A stretch of 64,000 bases of DNA, from positions 98,697 through 162,696 of the forward strand of contig CANQPJ010000002.1 of assembly GCA_947625755.1 (NCBI GenBank), read 5' to 3'. This document shows, piece after piece, positions 18,658-27,018 of the stretch; within the stretch, counting starts at the first letter, position 1; every line of letters begins with the position of its first letter. This stretch comes from an uncultured Lachnospiraceae bacterium (GTDB lineage: Bacteria; Bacillota; Clostridia; Lachnospirales; Lachnospiraceae). Made by a program: the position numbers and the translations under genes. Below the pieces are notes generated by a model. It did not search any database, had not been told where the DNA came from, and saw only the letters and a list, made by a program, of their open reading frames with translations.

Positions 18658-19551
18658 TTAAAAATATCCTTCCCGTTTGCGTCTTTCCATGCTGCCCGCA
18701 GCCTCATTATCAATAACTCTGCTGGTCCGCTCGGAAGACACTGCCCCTAATGTTTCTTCAATAATCTTATCCAGTGTATCCGCTTCTGACTCTACTCCTC
18801 CGGTTAACGGATAACAGCCCAATGTCCGAAAACGGACTTTTTTCATTTCCGGATGCTCATTTGGCAGCAGCCGCATCCGCTCATCATCTACCATGATAAT
18901 GTTCCCATCTCTATATACGACAGGTCTGTAATCTGCATAATATAAAGAAACGATTTCTATCTTTTCTCTTTTTATATATTGCCATATATCCTTTTCCGTC
19001 CAGTTAGATATGGGAAACACACGAATACTCTCTCCCTTAAAAATTTTCGTATTATATAGTTTCCACATTTCAGGTCTCTGATTTTTGGGGTCCCATGCGT
19101 GCTCTTTATTTCTAAAAGAAAATATCCGTTCCTTTGCGCGGGATTTCTCTTCGTCCCTTCTTCCACCGCCAAATGCGGCTGTAAATCCATATTTATTCAA
19201 AGCATCTTTTAAAGCCTGCGTTTTCATAATATCAGTATAAGCAGCCCCATGGTCAAAGGGATTAATGCCCTGCCGGATTCCTTCTTCGTTAGAATATGAA
19301 AGCATTTCTATTCCATATTTTTCAGCGATTTCATCCCGGAATTTTATCATTTCTTTAAATTTCCATGTTGTATCAATATGTAAAAAAGGAAAAGGCGGCT
19401 TTTCCGGATAAAACGCTTTCATAGCAAGATGAAGCATAACGGAACTGTCTTTTCCAATAGAATATAACATGACCGGTTTTTCACACTCTGCGGCAACCTC
19501 TCTTATGATATATATTGCTTCTGCCTCGAGAGCATCCAAATGTGACAGCAT
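18658..19551 (-). CDS. cysD: Sulfate adenylyltransferase small subunit
   Basis: 297 aa, a PP-loop ATPase of the PAPS-reductase-like superfamily that forms APS from ATP and sulfate. The PP-loop motif is [12 protein letters not shown] (~res 31). Other family segments are [49 protein letters not shown] and the terminal ERRKREGYF, which is near-invariant in CysD. First gene of the cysD-cysNC-ASST operon, with SD GGGAGG 10 bp before the ATG. The start is close to the family's usual N-terminus. Confidence 0.96.
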   Translation of the reverse strand: MLSHLDALEAEAIYIIREVAAECEKPVMLYSIGKDSSVMLHLAMKAFYPEKPPFPFLHIDTTWKFKEMIKFRDEIAEKYGIEMLSYSNEEGIRQGINPFDHGAAYTDIMKTQALKDALNKYGFTAAFGGGRRDEEKSRAKERIFSFRNKEHAWDPKNQRPEMWKLYNTKIFKGESIRVFPISNWTEKDIWQYIKREKIEIVSLYYADYRPVVYRDGNIIMVDDERMRLLPNEHPEMKKVRFRTLGCYPLTGGVESEADTLDKIIEETLGAVSSERTSRVIDNEAAGSMERRKREGYF

Positions 19552-19673
19552 ATGTGTTTTTCCTCCCTGCTCATTGTTTCTACCTGCTTTATGATATAGA
19601 TAAAAATCAATGTCATTGTGATATAATATTTATATCAATTTACACATCTGCACTCCTGTCATTTTACTAAACA

Positions 19674-19871
19674 TTACATCTTTGCAATGTCCTGTATCAA
19701 ATGATTCATTTCTTTTTTTGTCTGCACTCTTCTGGCTGCCTCGATTACCTGTTTCTTTTCTGTATCTGTGAGATGGGAAAAATGATCCATTGCCTCTTCG
19801 TTCACGGAAAGACCAAATCCGAGTCCTAAAGGCATATCTTCTTTCTTATCGTTACTATTTCTTTTTTCCAT
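19674..19871 (-). CDS. Small conserved-looking hypothetical protein, 65 aa
   Basis: A 65-aa soluble protein: charged N-terminus, then MPLGLGFGLSVNEEAMDHFSHLTDTEKKQVIEAARRVQTKKEMNHL. The pattern 'GFG-ala/val-NEEAM-F--L---EK--II' occurs in many small uncharacterised Firmicute proteins, and I know no function for it. AGGAGG lies 6 bp before the ATG, an excellent site, but that SD is one arm of a long inverted repeat (19875-19933), so translation may be conditional. It follows the alkD-like gene on the same strand. Confidence 0.72.
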   Translation of the reverse strand: MEKRNSNDKKEDMPLGLGFGLSVNEEAMDHFSHLTDTEKKQVIEAARRVQTKKEMNHLIQDIAKM

Positions 19872-19874
19872 AGA

Positions 19875-19933
19875 AAACCTCCTATAAAATAAACTATCTT
19901 TTAATGACAGTTTTTACATTTTATAGGAGGTTT
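19875..19933 (-). promoter_or_regulatory. SD-sequestering inverted repeat in the 5' leader of the 65-aa gene
   Basis: Sixteen perfectly complementary bases, 19875-19890 and 19918-19933, flank a 27-nt loop. In the leftward mRNA the 3' arm contains AGGAGG, the ribosome site of the downstream ATG (19869-19871), and the 5' arm contains CCUCCU. Folding would hide the SD. The loop itself holds partly complementary AAACU/AGUUU segments. The hairpin lies 33 bp after the alkD-like stop codon, so in a read-through transcript it could also act as a weak terminator (only UUUUC follows). Confidence 0.7.
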
Positions 19934-19966
19934 ATTCTTCCAAAGAATATATTTTAAAATTGTATA

Positions 19967-20704
19967 TTATTTTATTTTAAGCGTCTTTAAATATTTTTTT
20001 TGCTCAACCGGAATCCGCCTGCTCTCAACTGCTTTTTGAATTGCCTTATTATGTGTCCATGTTTTCAGACATTTATTTTCAATGAAAGGAAGAATACTAT
20101 CATACTGCTTTGCCAATGCGGTAGCAAAATACCATGCTATCATCATATTTATGTAATATTCATCGGAACAAACCTGTGCAACCATCTGGGGATATTCCAT
20201 ATCATATTGCTCATCCAAATAATATTTCATAAGCATTTCAATCGCAAAACGCACGGTATATGTGTTATCTGAATTTAACCAGATTTTTATTTTTTGAAGC
20301 AGTTTGGGCAGATTTTTCTGAAACACCTTAGGCGCCATCATATCACAGGTTGCCCAATTATCTACATAGGGCAGAAAACGCTCAACTTCCCGCACACACC
20401 GGTCAAAATCCTTTATCTGCTCTAAAATAAAAGCATGTAAATTGTTTTCTTCATAATACCGGTGAGGAAGTATCAGGATAAACTCCTCTGCCTTCCCGGT
20501 TTTGTTAAATTCCTTTGCATACTTTCTCAACACAGGAGTCCTTACCCCGATAATAGCTTCTTTCTCAACATTTGGAATAAGTTTTGCATGAAAAGCCTTA
20601 TATTCCAAATCCTGCATGGAAAATAATTGCCTGACAACTTCTTTTTCAATATCATGCATCATCTTATCTCTATTTGTATCTTCTTTAAAAGAATCACTGT
20701 GCAT
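19967..20704 (-). CDS. DNA alkylation repair protein (AlkD-like HEAT repeat glycosylase)
   Basis: 245 aa of helical-repeat sequence matching the AlkD family: IGVRTPVLRKYAKEF near the N-terminus, FLPYVDNWATCDMMAPKVF (the conserved D-W-A-x-x-D segment that lines the DNA-binding groove), TVRFAIEMLMKYYL, and NKAIQKAVESRRIPVEQKKYLKTLK at the end. Such proteins excise N3/N7-alkylated purines. It lies 12 bp downstream of ung on the same strand, forming a small base-excision repair pair. The ATG at 20704 lies 8-9 bp after GGGAGA. Confidence 0.85.
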   Translation of the reverse strand: MHSDSFKEDTNRDKMMHDIEKEVVRQLFSMQDLEYKAFHAKLIPNVEKEAIIGVRTPVLRKYAKEFNKTGKAEEFILILPHRYYEENNLHAFILEQIKDFDRCVREVERFLPYVDNWATCDMMAPKVFQKNLPKLLQKIKIWLNSDNTYTVRFAIEMLMKYYLDEQYDMEYPQMVAQVCSDEYYINMMIAWYFATALAKQYDSILPFIENKCLKTWTHNKAIQKAVESRRIPVEQKKYLKTLKIK

Positions 20705-20716
20705 CCATATTTCTCC

Positions 20717-21391
20717 CTAAATATTCTCTATTTGCCAGTCTATCGCATCTATTCCATTTGCTTTTAAAAACTCATTTGCCTTACTAAAATGCCTGCATCC
20801 AAAAAAGCCCCGATATGCCGACAGCGGACTGGGATGCGGCGCTTCCAATATCAGATGTTTCGGATTGGTCAGCATTGACTTTTTCCTTCTGGCAGGACTT
20901 CCCCATAAAAAATATACAATCGGTCTGTCCTGTGCATTGACTGCCTGAATTACTGCATCGGTAAACTGTTCCCAACCATGCCCCTGATGAGAATTTGCCT
21001 GATGGGCGCGAACGGTAAGAACCGTATTCAGTAACAGTACCCCTTGGTCTGCCCATTTTTTTAAGTATCCGTTATTTGGAATGTAACAGCCCAAATCATC
21101 CTGCAGTTCCTTATATATATTTATAAGGGATGGCGGTATCTCATTGCCCGGTAAAACAGAAAAAGATAAACCATGAGCCTGATTCACATTATGATAAGGG
21201 TCTTGTCCTAATAACAGCACTTTTACATTCTTTAATGGCGTAAAATGAAACGCATTAAATATATCATCTGCCGGAGGGTATATAACTGTTCTGCTATATT
21301 CATCCCTGACAAAATTATATAAATCTCTGTAATATGGTTTTCCAAATTCCGTACGCAGAGGTTCCACCCAGTCATTATCTATCATTCCCAT
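20717..21391 (-). CDS. ung: Uracil-DNA glycosylase, family 1
   Basis: 224 aa, standard Ung. Seen in order: VLLLGQDPYHNVNQAHGLSFSV (water-activating Asp motif GQDPYH), LLNTVLTVRAHQANSHQGHGWEQFTD (uracil-recognition Asn) and APHPSPLSAYRGFFGCRHF (HPSPLS minor-groove/His motif). It removes uracil from DNA. It is first in a two-gene group with the AlkD-like gene. Length and start are typical. Confidence 0.97.
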   Translation of the reverse strand: MGMIDNDWVEPLRTEFGKPYYRDLYNFVRDEYSRTVIYPPADDIFNAFHFTPLKNVKVLLLGQDPYHNVNQAHGLSFSVLPGNEIPPSLINIYKELQDDLGCYIPNNGYLKKWADQGVLLLNTVLTVRAHQANSHQGHGWEQFTDAVIQAVNAQDRPIVYFLWGSPARRKKSMLTNPKHLILEAPHPSPLSAYRGFFGCRHFSKANEFLKANGIDAIDWQIENI

Positions 21392-21466
21392 AATCTTCCT
21401 CCATCACCTGTAAATTTTAATTTATACGCTTCTGTGTCTGTTCAGTCGTTTTTATATCATTGCCTG

Positions 21467-22354
21467 TTAATTCTTGATAATCTCCTCAATAAAATTTCTA
21501 TCATTAAATACTCTCAAAGCATTTGGCACAATTTCAAGCTCAAAGTGATTCGAGCGCATTGTCTCGCCATCTACATTAAAAGTACACAATTCTTGTGAAT
21601 CCACAATAATTTTTTTGTCTGTATATCTTTTGACATAAGGAGAACTCTCATGATTTTCCCTAATCAGTTTCAATAATAGTGGAATCAGCTTCGGCTTGGG
21701 CATTTTTTCCACAAAATAAATATCAAACATTCCATCATCCAGCAGTGCATGGGGAGCAATGTGATACCCGCCTCCATAATATTGTCCGTTTCCAACAGCT
21801 AAAATTGTGCACTCGCTCTCCACTTGCGTCTCACCCATAGTAATTTTCAACTTTTTAAACTGATATTTAAAAAATGTATATACCAAACCGGCATTGTATC
21901 TTTGACGGACCGGAATCCATTTTTTATCGCGGATAACATCTAAATTATTAGCCACATCAGCATCAAGCCCCAGACATGCGACATTTAAAAAGAATCTGCT
22001 GTTAATCCGACCTAAATCAATACTTATAATCCCAGACTGCTGCTGTCTTAAAGTTTTATCAAAATCATTTCCGCTTCCTGCAGGAATATTTCCTAAAATT
22101 TTATGCTCTGATGATGTAATTCCGTTTAAAACCTCATTTAAATTGCCATCTCCACCCACAGAAAATACCACGCAATTCTGATCCGGGATTTTAGCTGCCA
22201 GTGTTTTTGCATCTCCCGCTTTTCGTGTATACATAATCTTAAAAGGAATCTCTCTTTTCAGGCAGGCACATCGGATATTACTTTCAAGTTTACTTTTATT
22301 CACTTTTCCACTATTAGGATTTACAATAAAATAATACTTCATAACCTCTCTCAT
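21467..22354 (-). CDS. Diacylglycerol/lipid kinase family protein (DgkB/YegS type)
   Basis: 295 aa with YYFIVNPNSGK at the start, the catalytic-domain motif CVVFSVGGDGNLNEVLNGI (GGDG), GNIPAGSGNDF, and a C-terminal beta-domain (LAVGNGQYYGGGYHIAPHALLDDGMFDIYFV, then FNVDGE) as in DgkB. The family phosphorylates diacylglycerol or related lipids to recycle them into phospholipid. Start is uncertain: ATG 22354 has no obvious SD, whereas ATG 22342 (MKYYFIV) gives the usual family N-terminus but with its GAGAGG only 2 bp away. Confidence 0.88.
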   Translation of the reverse strand: MREVMKYYFIVNPNSGKVNKSKLESNIRCACLKREIPFKIMYTRKAGDAKTLAAKIPDQNCVVFSVGGDGNLNEVLNGITSSEHKILGNIPAGSGNDFDKTLRQQQSGIISIDLGRINSRFFLNVACLGLDADVANNLDVIRDKKWIPVRQRYNAGLVYTFFKYQFKKLKITMGETQVESECTILAVGNGQYYGGGYHIAPHALLDDGMFDIYFVEKMPKPKLIPLLLKLIRENHESSPYVKRYTDKKIIVDSQELCTFNVDGETMRSNHFELEIVPNALRVFNDRNFIEEIIKN

Positions 22355-22365
22355 ATATGCTTCTG

Positions 22366-23127
22366 TTAGAGTCTCACAGCTACACCTTTTTCGTTCAAAT
22401 AGTTCTTTAAATCCATAATTTCCAGTTCTTTGTAATGAAACAGGGATGCTGCCAGCGCCGCATCTGCCTTTCCTATGGTAAGCGCATCATAAAAATGCTC
22501 TTTTTTTCCGGCTCCACCAGATGCAATGACAGGAACCGAAACATTATCTGCAATGGTTTTTGTCAATTCCAAGTCATAACCCTGCTTTACTCCGTCACAA
22601 TCCATACTGGTAAGAAGAATCTCACCTGCTCCCAGCTGATTTGCCTTCATTGCCCATTCCACAGCATCAATTCCCATATCAATACGTCCACCATTTTTAT
22701 AGATATTCCATCCGGTACCGTCTTCTCTTCTTTTTGCATCAATAGCTACCACTACACACTGGCTTCCAAACTTATCTGCCGCCTCGCTGATTAAATTAGG
22801 ATTCATAATTGCTGAAGAATTAATACTAATCTTATCAGCTCCCTCGCGTAACAGTGTTTTAAAATCATCAACGGTCCGAATGCCTCCTCCAACGGTAAAT
22901 GGAATAAATACCTGTTCTGCCACCTTTCTGACCAAATCTGCCACCGTAGCTCTATGGTCTGATGAGGCAGTAATATCTAAAAAGACCAGTTCATCTGCTC
23001 CGGCTTTATTATATGCCTTTGCCACTTCCACCGGGTCACCGGCATCCCTTAAATCTACAAAATTTGTTCCCTTCACTACCCGATTATTATTAATATCCAA
23101 ACAAGGAATTATTCTTTTCGTATGCAT
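22366..23127 (-). CDS. hisF: Imidazole glycerol phosphate synthase, cyclase subunit
   Basis: 253 aa (betaalpha)8 barrel. Catalytic Asp residues appear in [16 protein letters not shown] (~Asp11) and [11 protein letters not shown] (~Asp130); phosphate-site segments are FTVGGGIR and [13 protein letters not shown]. It converts PRFAR plus HisH-derived ammonia into IGP and AICAR. I choose ATG 23127 with GGAG 6 bp ahead; the frame could be read from a TTG 12 bp earlier, but that sits within the SD. One base separates it from the hisH stop. Confidence 0.96.
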   Translation of the reverse strand: MHTKRIIPCLDINNNRVVKGTNFVDLRDAGDPVEVAKAYNKAGADELVFLDITASSDHRATVADLVRKVAEQVFIPFTVGGGIRTVDDFKTLLREGADKISINSSAIMNPNLISEAADKFGSQCVVVAIDAKRREDGTGWNIYKNGGRIDMGIDAVEWAMKANQLGAGEILLTSMDCDGVKQGYDLELTKTIADNVSVPVIASGGAGKKEHFYDALTIGKADAALAASLFHYKELEIMDLKNYLNEKGVAVRL

Positions 23128-23128
23128 T

Positions 23129-23740
23129 TTATTCTCCAATCTTTGAAAAATTCTTCAATATTTTCAGTCCTACATCTCCACTCTTTTCCGGATGAAACTG
23201 ACACGCAAAAACATTATCTTTTTCTACAGATGCATGAATGTCTGCCACATAATCCGTTTTTGCCTTGACAATCTGACAGTCACCTGCTTTTAAATAGAAT
23301 GAATGTACAAAATAAACATACGATTGTTGTGCAATTCCTTCAAACAATCTTCCATCGTTAACAAGTTGTAATGAATTCCAACCAATGTGGGGAATCTTAA
23401 AGCCTTCCCTGTCCGGAATTTTTTTGATTTCTCCCGGCAAAATTCCAAGTCCGCATACCCCTGGGGTTTCATCACTATTTTCAAATAATAATTGTAATCC
23501 AAGGCAGATTCCAAGGAACGGTATTTTCTTATCTACCACATCATAAATCGTATTTACCAGATGATAATCCTTCAGTTTCTGCATGGCGTCGCCAAAAGAA
23601 CCTACTCCCGGCAATACAACTTTATCAGCTCCTAAAATTTCGTCTCTGTCTCTGGATAATACGGTTTCCTCGCCCAGAAACTGAAATGCTTTCTCTACAC
23701 TTTTTATATTTCCGGCATCATAATCTATTATAGCAATCAT
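23129..23740 (-). CDS. hisH: Imidazole glycerol phosphate synthase, glutamine amidotransferase subunit
   Basis: 203 aa class I glutamine amidotransferase: [18 protein letters not shown] at the start, [12 protein letters not shown], nucleophile Cys in [14 protein letters not shown], and the His-Glu pair in [19 protein letters not shown]. It supplies ammonia to HisF. The start overlaps the 3' end of the upstream histidine kinase gene by 4 bp, and hisF follows after 1 bp. No other his genes are in the window, so this is a detached hisHF pair attached to a two-component operon. Confidence 0.95.
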   Translation of the reverse strand: MIAIIDYDAGNIKSVEKAFQFLGEETVLSRDRDEILGADKVVLPGVGSFGDAMQKLKDYHLVNTIYDVVDKKIPFLGICLGLQLLFENSDETPGVCGLGILPGEIKKIPDREGFKIPHIGWNSLQLVNDGRLFEGIAQQSYVYFVHSFYLKAGDCQIVKAKTDYVADIHASVEKDNVFACQFHPEKSGDVGLKILKNFSKIGE

Positions 23741-25236
23741 TTACCCTGTCTCTCCTCTAATGTATTGCAGTCCAGCTCAAACCAAAACGCTACGCCATTA
23801 TCTTTATTTATCACACCACATTCCATGTTATGACGGTGCATAATCGCCTTGACAATAGACAATCCGATACCATTACCGCCATACGCTCTGGTTCTGGCTT
23901 TATCTACCTTATAAAACTTAATCCAAATATTATCAAGTTCATCTTCCGGTATATTTTTTCCGCTGTTAAAAACTACTACTCTTAATATACCATTTTTTTC
24001 AATAATATCCACTTTTATTATTTTGTTTTCATCCACATGGTTCAACGCATTGCTCAAATAATTGATAATAACTTCCTCAATCTGAAATTCATCTGCCCAT
24101 ACATAAATCGGCTTGTCTGCAGAAAACTCTATCTCTACATCCTTTTCCTTTGCTTTAATTTTCATAGAGGAAATAACGCCATATATCACAGAGACAATAT
24201 CAAACCGTTCCATATTAATATGGGAATCTCCAAATTCTAATTGATTCAGGGTAAGAAGATTCTTCACCATTTTATTCATTTTGTCTGCTTCATCAATAAT
24301 TACATCACAATAATACTGAACATCTTCCGGATTATCATTAATCCCTTCCTGCAGCCCTTCCGCATATCCCTGTATCAATGCAATCGGCGTTTTTAGTTCG
24401 TGAGATACATTAGATATAAATTCCTTTCTCATCTCGTCAATTTCTTCCTTGTGCTCAATATCTTTTTGCAGTTCAATATTGGCTGCTTTTAACTCTGTAA
24501 TTGCCTTTTCCAGTTTTTCTGACATGTCATTCATACTGTTTCCAAGAACGCCCAGCTCATCATTGTGATGTCCGGTATACTTTGCATTGAAATCCAGTTC
24601 AGACATTTTTTTTGATAAATCAGCCAATGCAAGTATAGGTTTCGTATATCTGCTGGTAACAATTAAAATAATAATTGTTGCAATGATAATTGCTGCAATT
24701 CCAATTCCTAAATAAAATTGATTGGATATACTGATACTTTCCCTGAAGCTTTCCACGGACATTCGGATAATGGCTGAATTTCCATTATTAAATGTAGAAA
24801 AAAGTTCATAATATTTATCTGCAAAAGCTTCATCTTCTGACAGATAAACATTATATCCGTCTCCGGTTTCCACTAAAGTGGAGGAATTTTTCTGCTCTGC
24901 ACTTCTTCCGAAAATCATATCGCGCCATATATCTACCAGTTTCTTCCCGGCTCCATAACTGTAAATGGTATTTCCGCTTTCATCCACAACAATCATTGTC
25001 GCTCCTAAAGTTTCACAGACTCTGTTTAATGTTTCCACATTGTCTGTGTCAGAAATATCCGCATCGTCATTTCCCACACGTTTCAGAGAGGAATAAACAC
25101 TTTTAATCGACTTCTGTTTTGTCTTTGTATAATAACTTTCCATAAAAAGACTGCTGTAAAGTATTACGGCAGCCATTGACAGTGCCATAATAATGACAAT
25201 AAGTGCCGCCATTTTATATCTGATTGATTTTCTCAT
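23737..25236 (-). CDS. Sensor histidine kinase (two membrane segments, HAMP)
   Basis: 499 aa. TM1 at ~8-30 and TM2 at ~178-197 (YLGIGIAAIIIATIIILIVTS) enclose a ~145-residue extracytoplasmic sensor region; a HAMP segment follows (PILALADLSKKMSELDFNAKY), then a short coiled coil, the H-box ISNVSHELKTPIALIQGYAEG, N-box INYLSNALNHV and the G-box GGNGIGLSIVKAI. The start codon directly follows the response-regulator stop (TAAATG). Signal unknown. WalK/PhoR-like organisation, but no family-specific sensor domain is recognisable. Confidence 0.93.
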   Translation of the reverse strand: MRKSIRYKMAALIVIIMALSMAAVILYSSLFMESYYTKTKQKSIKSVYSSLKRVGNDDADISDTDNVETLNRVCETLGATMIVVDESGNTIYSYGAGKKLVDIWRDMIFGRSAEQKNSSTLVETGDGYNVYLSEDEAFADKYYELFSTFNNGNSAIIRMSVESFRESISISNQFYLGIGIAAIIIATIIILIVTSRYTKPILALADLSKKMSELDFNAKYTGHHNDELGVLGNSMNDMSEKLEKAITELKAANIELQKDIEHKEEIDEMRKEFISNVSHELKTPIALIQGYAEGLQEGINDNPEDVQYYCDVIIDEADKMNKMVKNLLTLNQLEFGDSHINMERFDIVSVIYGVISSMKIKAKEKDVEIEFSADKPIYVWADEFQIEEVIINYLSNALNHVDENKIIKVDIIEKNGILRVVVFNSGKNIPEDELDNIWIKFYKVDKARTRAYGGNGIGLSIVKAIMHRHNMECGVINKDNGVAFWFELDCNTLEERQGK

Positions 25237-25914
25237 TTAATTTACCTCAAATTTGTATCCCATGCCCCAGATAGTTAATATATACCTGCCGCATTCGCCC
25301 AATTTGTTTCTCAATTTCTTCACATGGGTATCAATCGTTCTGGCATCTCCAAAATAATCATAATTCCATACATTATTTAAAATATTTTCTCTGGATAAAG
25401 CAATTCCTTTATTCTGTACAAAATATGTCAGCAGTTCAAATTCCTTGAAACTCAAATCCACAACTTTTCCTTTCACTGTAACAATATGAGCTGCCCGGTT
25501 AATTTCAATATCACCTGCCCGGTCAATTTGATTCTGGTCTATATTATTCGTCCTTCTCAACAGGGCATCCACTCTTGCCACAAGTATACGCGGACTGAAA
25601 GGTTTTGATATGTATTCGTCAACACCTAATTCAAATCCTAATAGTTCATCACTTTCTTCTCCTTTTGCGGTCAGCATAATAATCGGCACTTTAGATATTC
25701 TTCTAATTTCACGACAGACTTCCCATCCGTCCATTTTAGGCATCATTACATCTAATATAATTAAATCGAAATCATTATGCTCTACAAACAGCTGAATTGC
25801 TTCTTCCCCGTCAGCAGCTTCAATGACTTCATATTGTTTTCTCGTCAAAAAATCTTTTACTAATTTTCTCATTCTTTCTTCGTCATCAACAACTAATATC
25901 TTTAATTTCAGCAT
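25237..25914 (-). CDS. OmpR-family response regulator
   Basis: 225 aa from ATG 25914, chosen because AGGAGG lies 5 bp ahead; a TTG 18 bp upstream lies before the SD and is rejected. Receiver domain: acidic pocket VVDDEERMRK, phospho-Asp in DLIILDVMMPKMDGW, Thr in IIMLTAK, Lys in ISKPFSP. The C-terminal winged helix (LSFKEFELLTYFVQNKGIALSREN ... RTIDTHVKKLRNKLG) is a Trans_reg_C DNA-binding domain. First gene of the RR-HK pair; hisHF follow on the same strand. Confidence 0.95.
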   Translation of the reverse strand: MLKLKILVVDDEERMRKLVKDFLTRKQYEVIEAADGEEAIQLFVEHNDFDLIILDVMMPKMDGWEVCREIRRISKVPIIMLTAKGEESDELLGFELGVDEYISKPFSPRILVARVDALLRRTNNIDQNQIDRAGDIEINRAAHIVTVKGKVVDLSFKEFELLTYFVQNKGIALSRENILNNVWNYDYFGDARTIDTHVKKLRNKLGECGRYILTIWGMGYKFEVN

Positions 25915-26049
25915 ATCAACCTCCTGATACAAAACCTATTATATTTTATTTATCATATTTTAACAACAAGATGTGTAGATTTAATGAACGAAAGAAGAAA
26001 GAATATATGAATGAAAATCCGTCACGATTTATATAATAATAAATGGAAA

Positions 26050-26078
26050 TTGACTTTTTTAATAAAAAGGGTTAAGAT
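26050..26078 (+). promoter_or_regulatory. Sigma-A promoter of ssrA
   Basis: TTGACT (26050-26055), 17-bp spacer, TAAGAT (26073-26078). The -10 ends 21 bp before the mature 5' end of tmRNA, leaving a short trimmed leader. Position and spacing both fit. Confidence 0.75.
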
Positions 26079-26099
26079 ACTGTTTACACAATTAAATAA

Positions 26100-26435
26100 G
26101 GGCTAGTACTGGTTTCGACAGGGATTCGGAATCTGGTGAAGCTATCCGCAGGTGATGCGACAAATCACAAATTTAAAATAAACGCTGAAGATAATTTAGC
26201 TTACGCTGCCTAGTTGTAGCTGTCACGAATAAGTCTCCTACAGCTTATTCGCTGGCATCGACTTTCGTAGGGAACTCTGTATGCAAAGCTTTGCGCATAT
26301 AGAAGGAATATGAAGCTACCAGGGAATAATGGATGTCAGTTTCCGTTATTCTGAGGGAATGTTAAAGAACTGACTATGATAGTAGAAGAACAGGGGAAGG
26401 ATTTTTGGACATGGGTTCGACTCCCATCTAGTCCA
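26100..26435 (+). ncRNA. ssrA: Transfer-messenger RNA (tmRNA)
   Basis: The 5' end GGGCTAG pairs with CTAGTCC at the 3' end (one G-U), followed by the discriminator A; CCA is not encoded. The 5' tRNA-like half reads GGTTTCGACAGGGATT and the 3' half has the T-arm GGGTTCGACTCCC, both tmRNA hallmarks. The tag reading frame ends AAC GCT GAA GAT AAT TTA GCT TAC GCT GCC TAG, i.e. NAEDNLAYAA, a clostridial-type degradation tag; I could not fix the resume codon with certainty. It rescues stalled ribosomes with SmpB. One-piece form, not permuted. Confidence 0.97.
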
Positions 26436-26437
26436 TT

Positions 26438-26475
26438 GCAGCAAAAAAACGCCATCAGGCGTTTTTTTTTGCTGC
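26438..26475 (+). terminator. Intrinsic terminator of ssrA
   Basis: A stem of GCAGCAAAAAAACGCC with its complement around an ATCA loop, with nine T residues in the descending side (26462-26470), directly after the tmRNA 3' end. It is also usable on the opposite strand because the stem contains the matching A-tract. Confidence 0.88.
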
Positions 26476-26538
26476 GTATATTTTTTTCACATTATTGGTA
26501 AAATATGATATAGAAAACAGACCTTTAGGAGACGGCTC

Positions 26539-27018
26539 ATGAACAAAAAATTTTGTAAATATACAGCATTGGGAATGCTCTTTAATTTTATTTTTGGAAC
26601 ACTGCTTCATTTCTTGTATGAATGGACAGGAAAAAATCCGATTATCGGACTATTTGCTCCTATGAATGAAAGTGTATTTGAACATTTAAAAATGCTTTAC
26701 TTTCCTATGCTCATCTGGGTAATGATTGGATATTATAAATATGCAGGAAAAAACCGTGGTTATTTTCCTGCAGCATTTGTGGGCTTAATATGTGGTCTTC
26801 TGACAATGCCGGTTATTTTTTACACATATACGGCTTTTACCAAAACAGAAATTCTGTTTGTTGACATTATCATTTTTATACTAAGTATAATTATCGCCTA
26901 TTCCATATTTTGTTTTATTTATCTCAATTATCATTGGCAGTTTTTTTCCGTAAAAGGGGGAATCTTCCTGTGGGAGATAGTCTTTGTAATGTTTATTGTT
27001 TATTACTTTTTTCAATAA
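26539..27018 (+). CDS. Small multi-span membrane protein (DUF6512-like)
   Basis: 159 aa with about five hydrophobic segments. The N-terminus (YTALGMLFNFIFGTLLHFLYEWTGKNPIIGLFAPMNESVFEHLKMLYFP) carries a conserved-looking E-W, N-E-S-V-W/F-E-H-L-K pattern that I associate with the DUF6512 group of uncharacterised Firmicute membrane proteins. SD TAGGAG lies 8 bp before the ATG. It converges on the FocA/NirC-type gene, and their 3' ends overlap by 26 bp (26993-27018). Function unknown. Confidence 0.7.
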   Translation: MNKKFCKYTALGMLFNFIFGTLLHFLYEWTGKNPIIGLFAPMNESVFEHLKMLYFPMLIWVMIGYYKYAGKNRGYFPAAFVGLICGLLTMPVIFYTYTAFTKTEILFVDIIIFILSIIIAYSIFCFIYLNYHWQFFSVKGGIFLWEIVFVMFIVYYFFQ

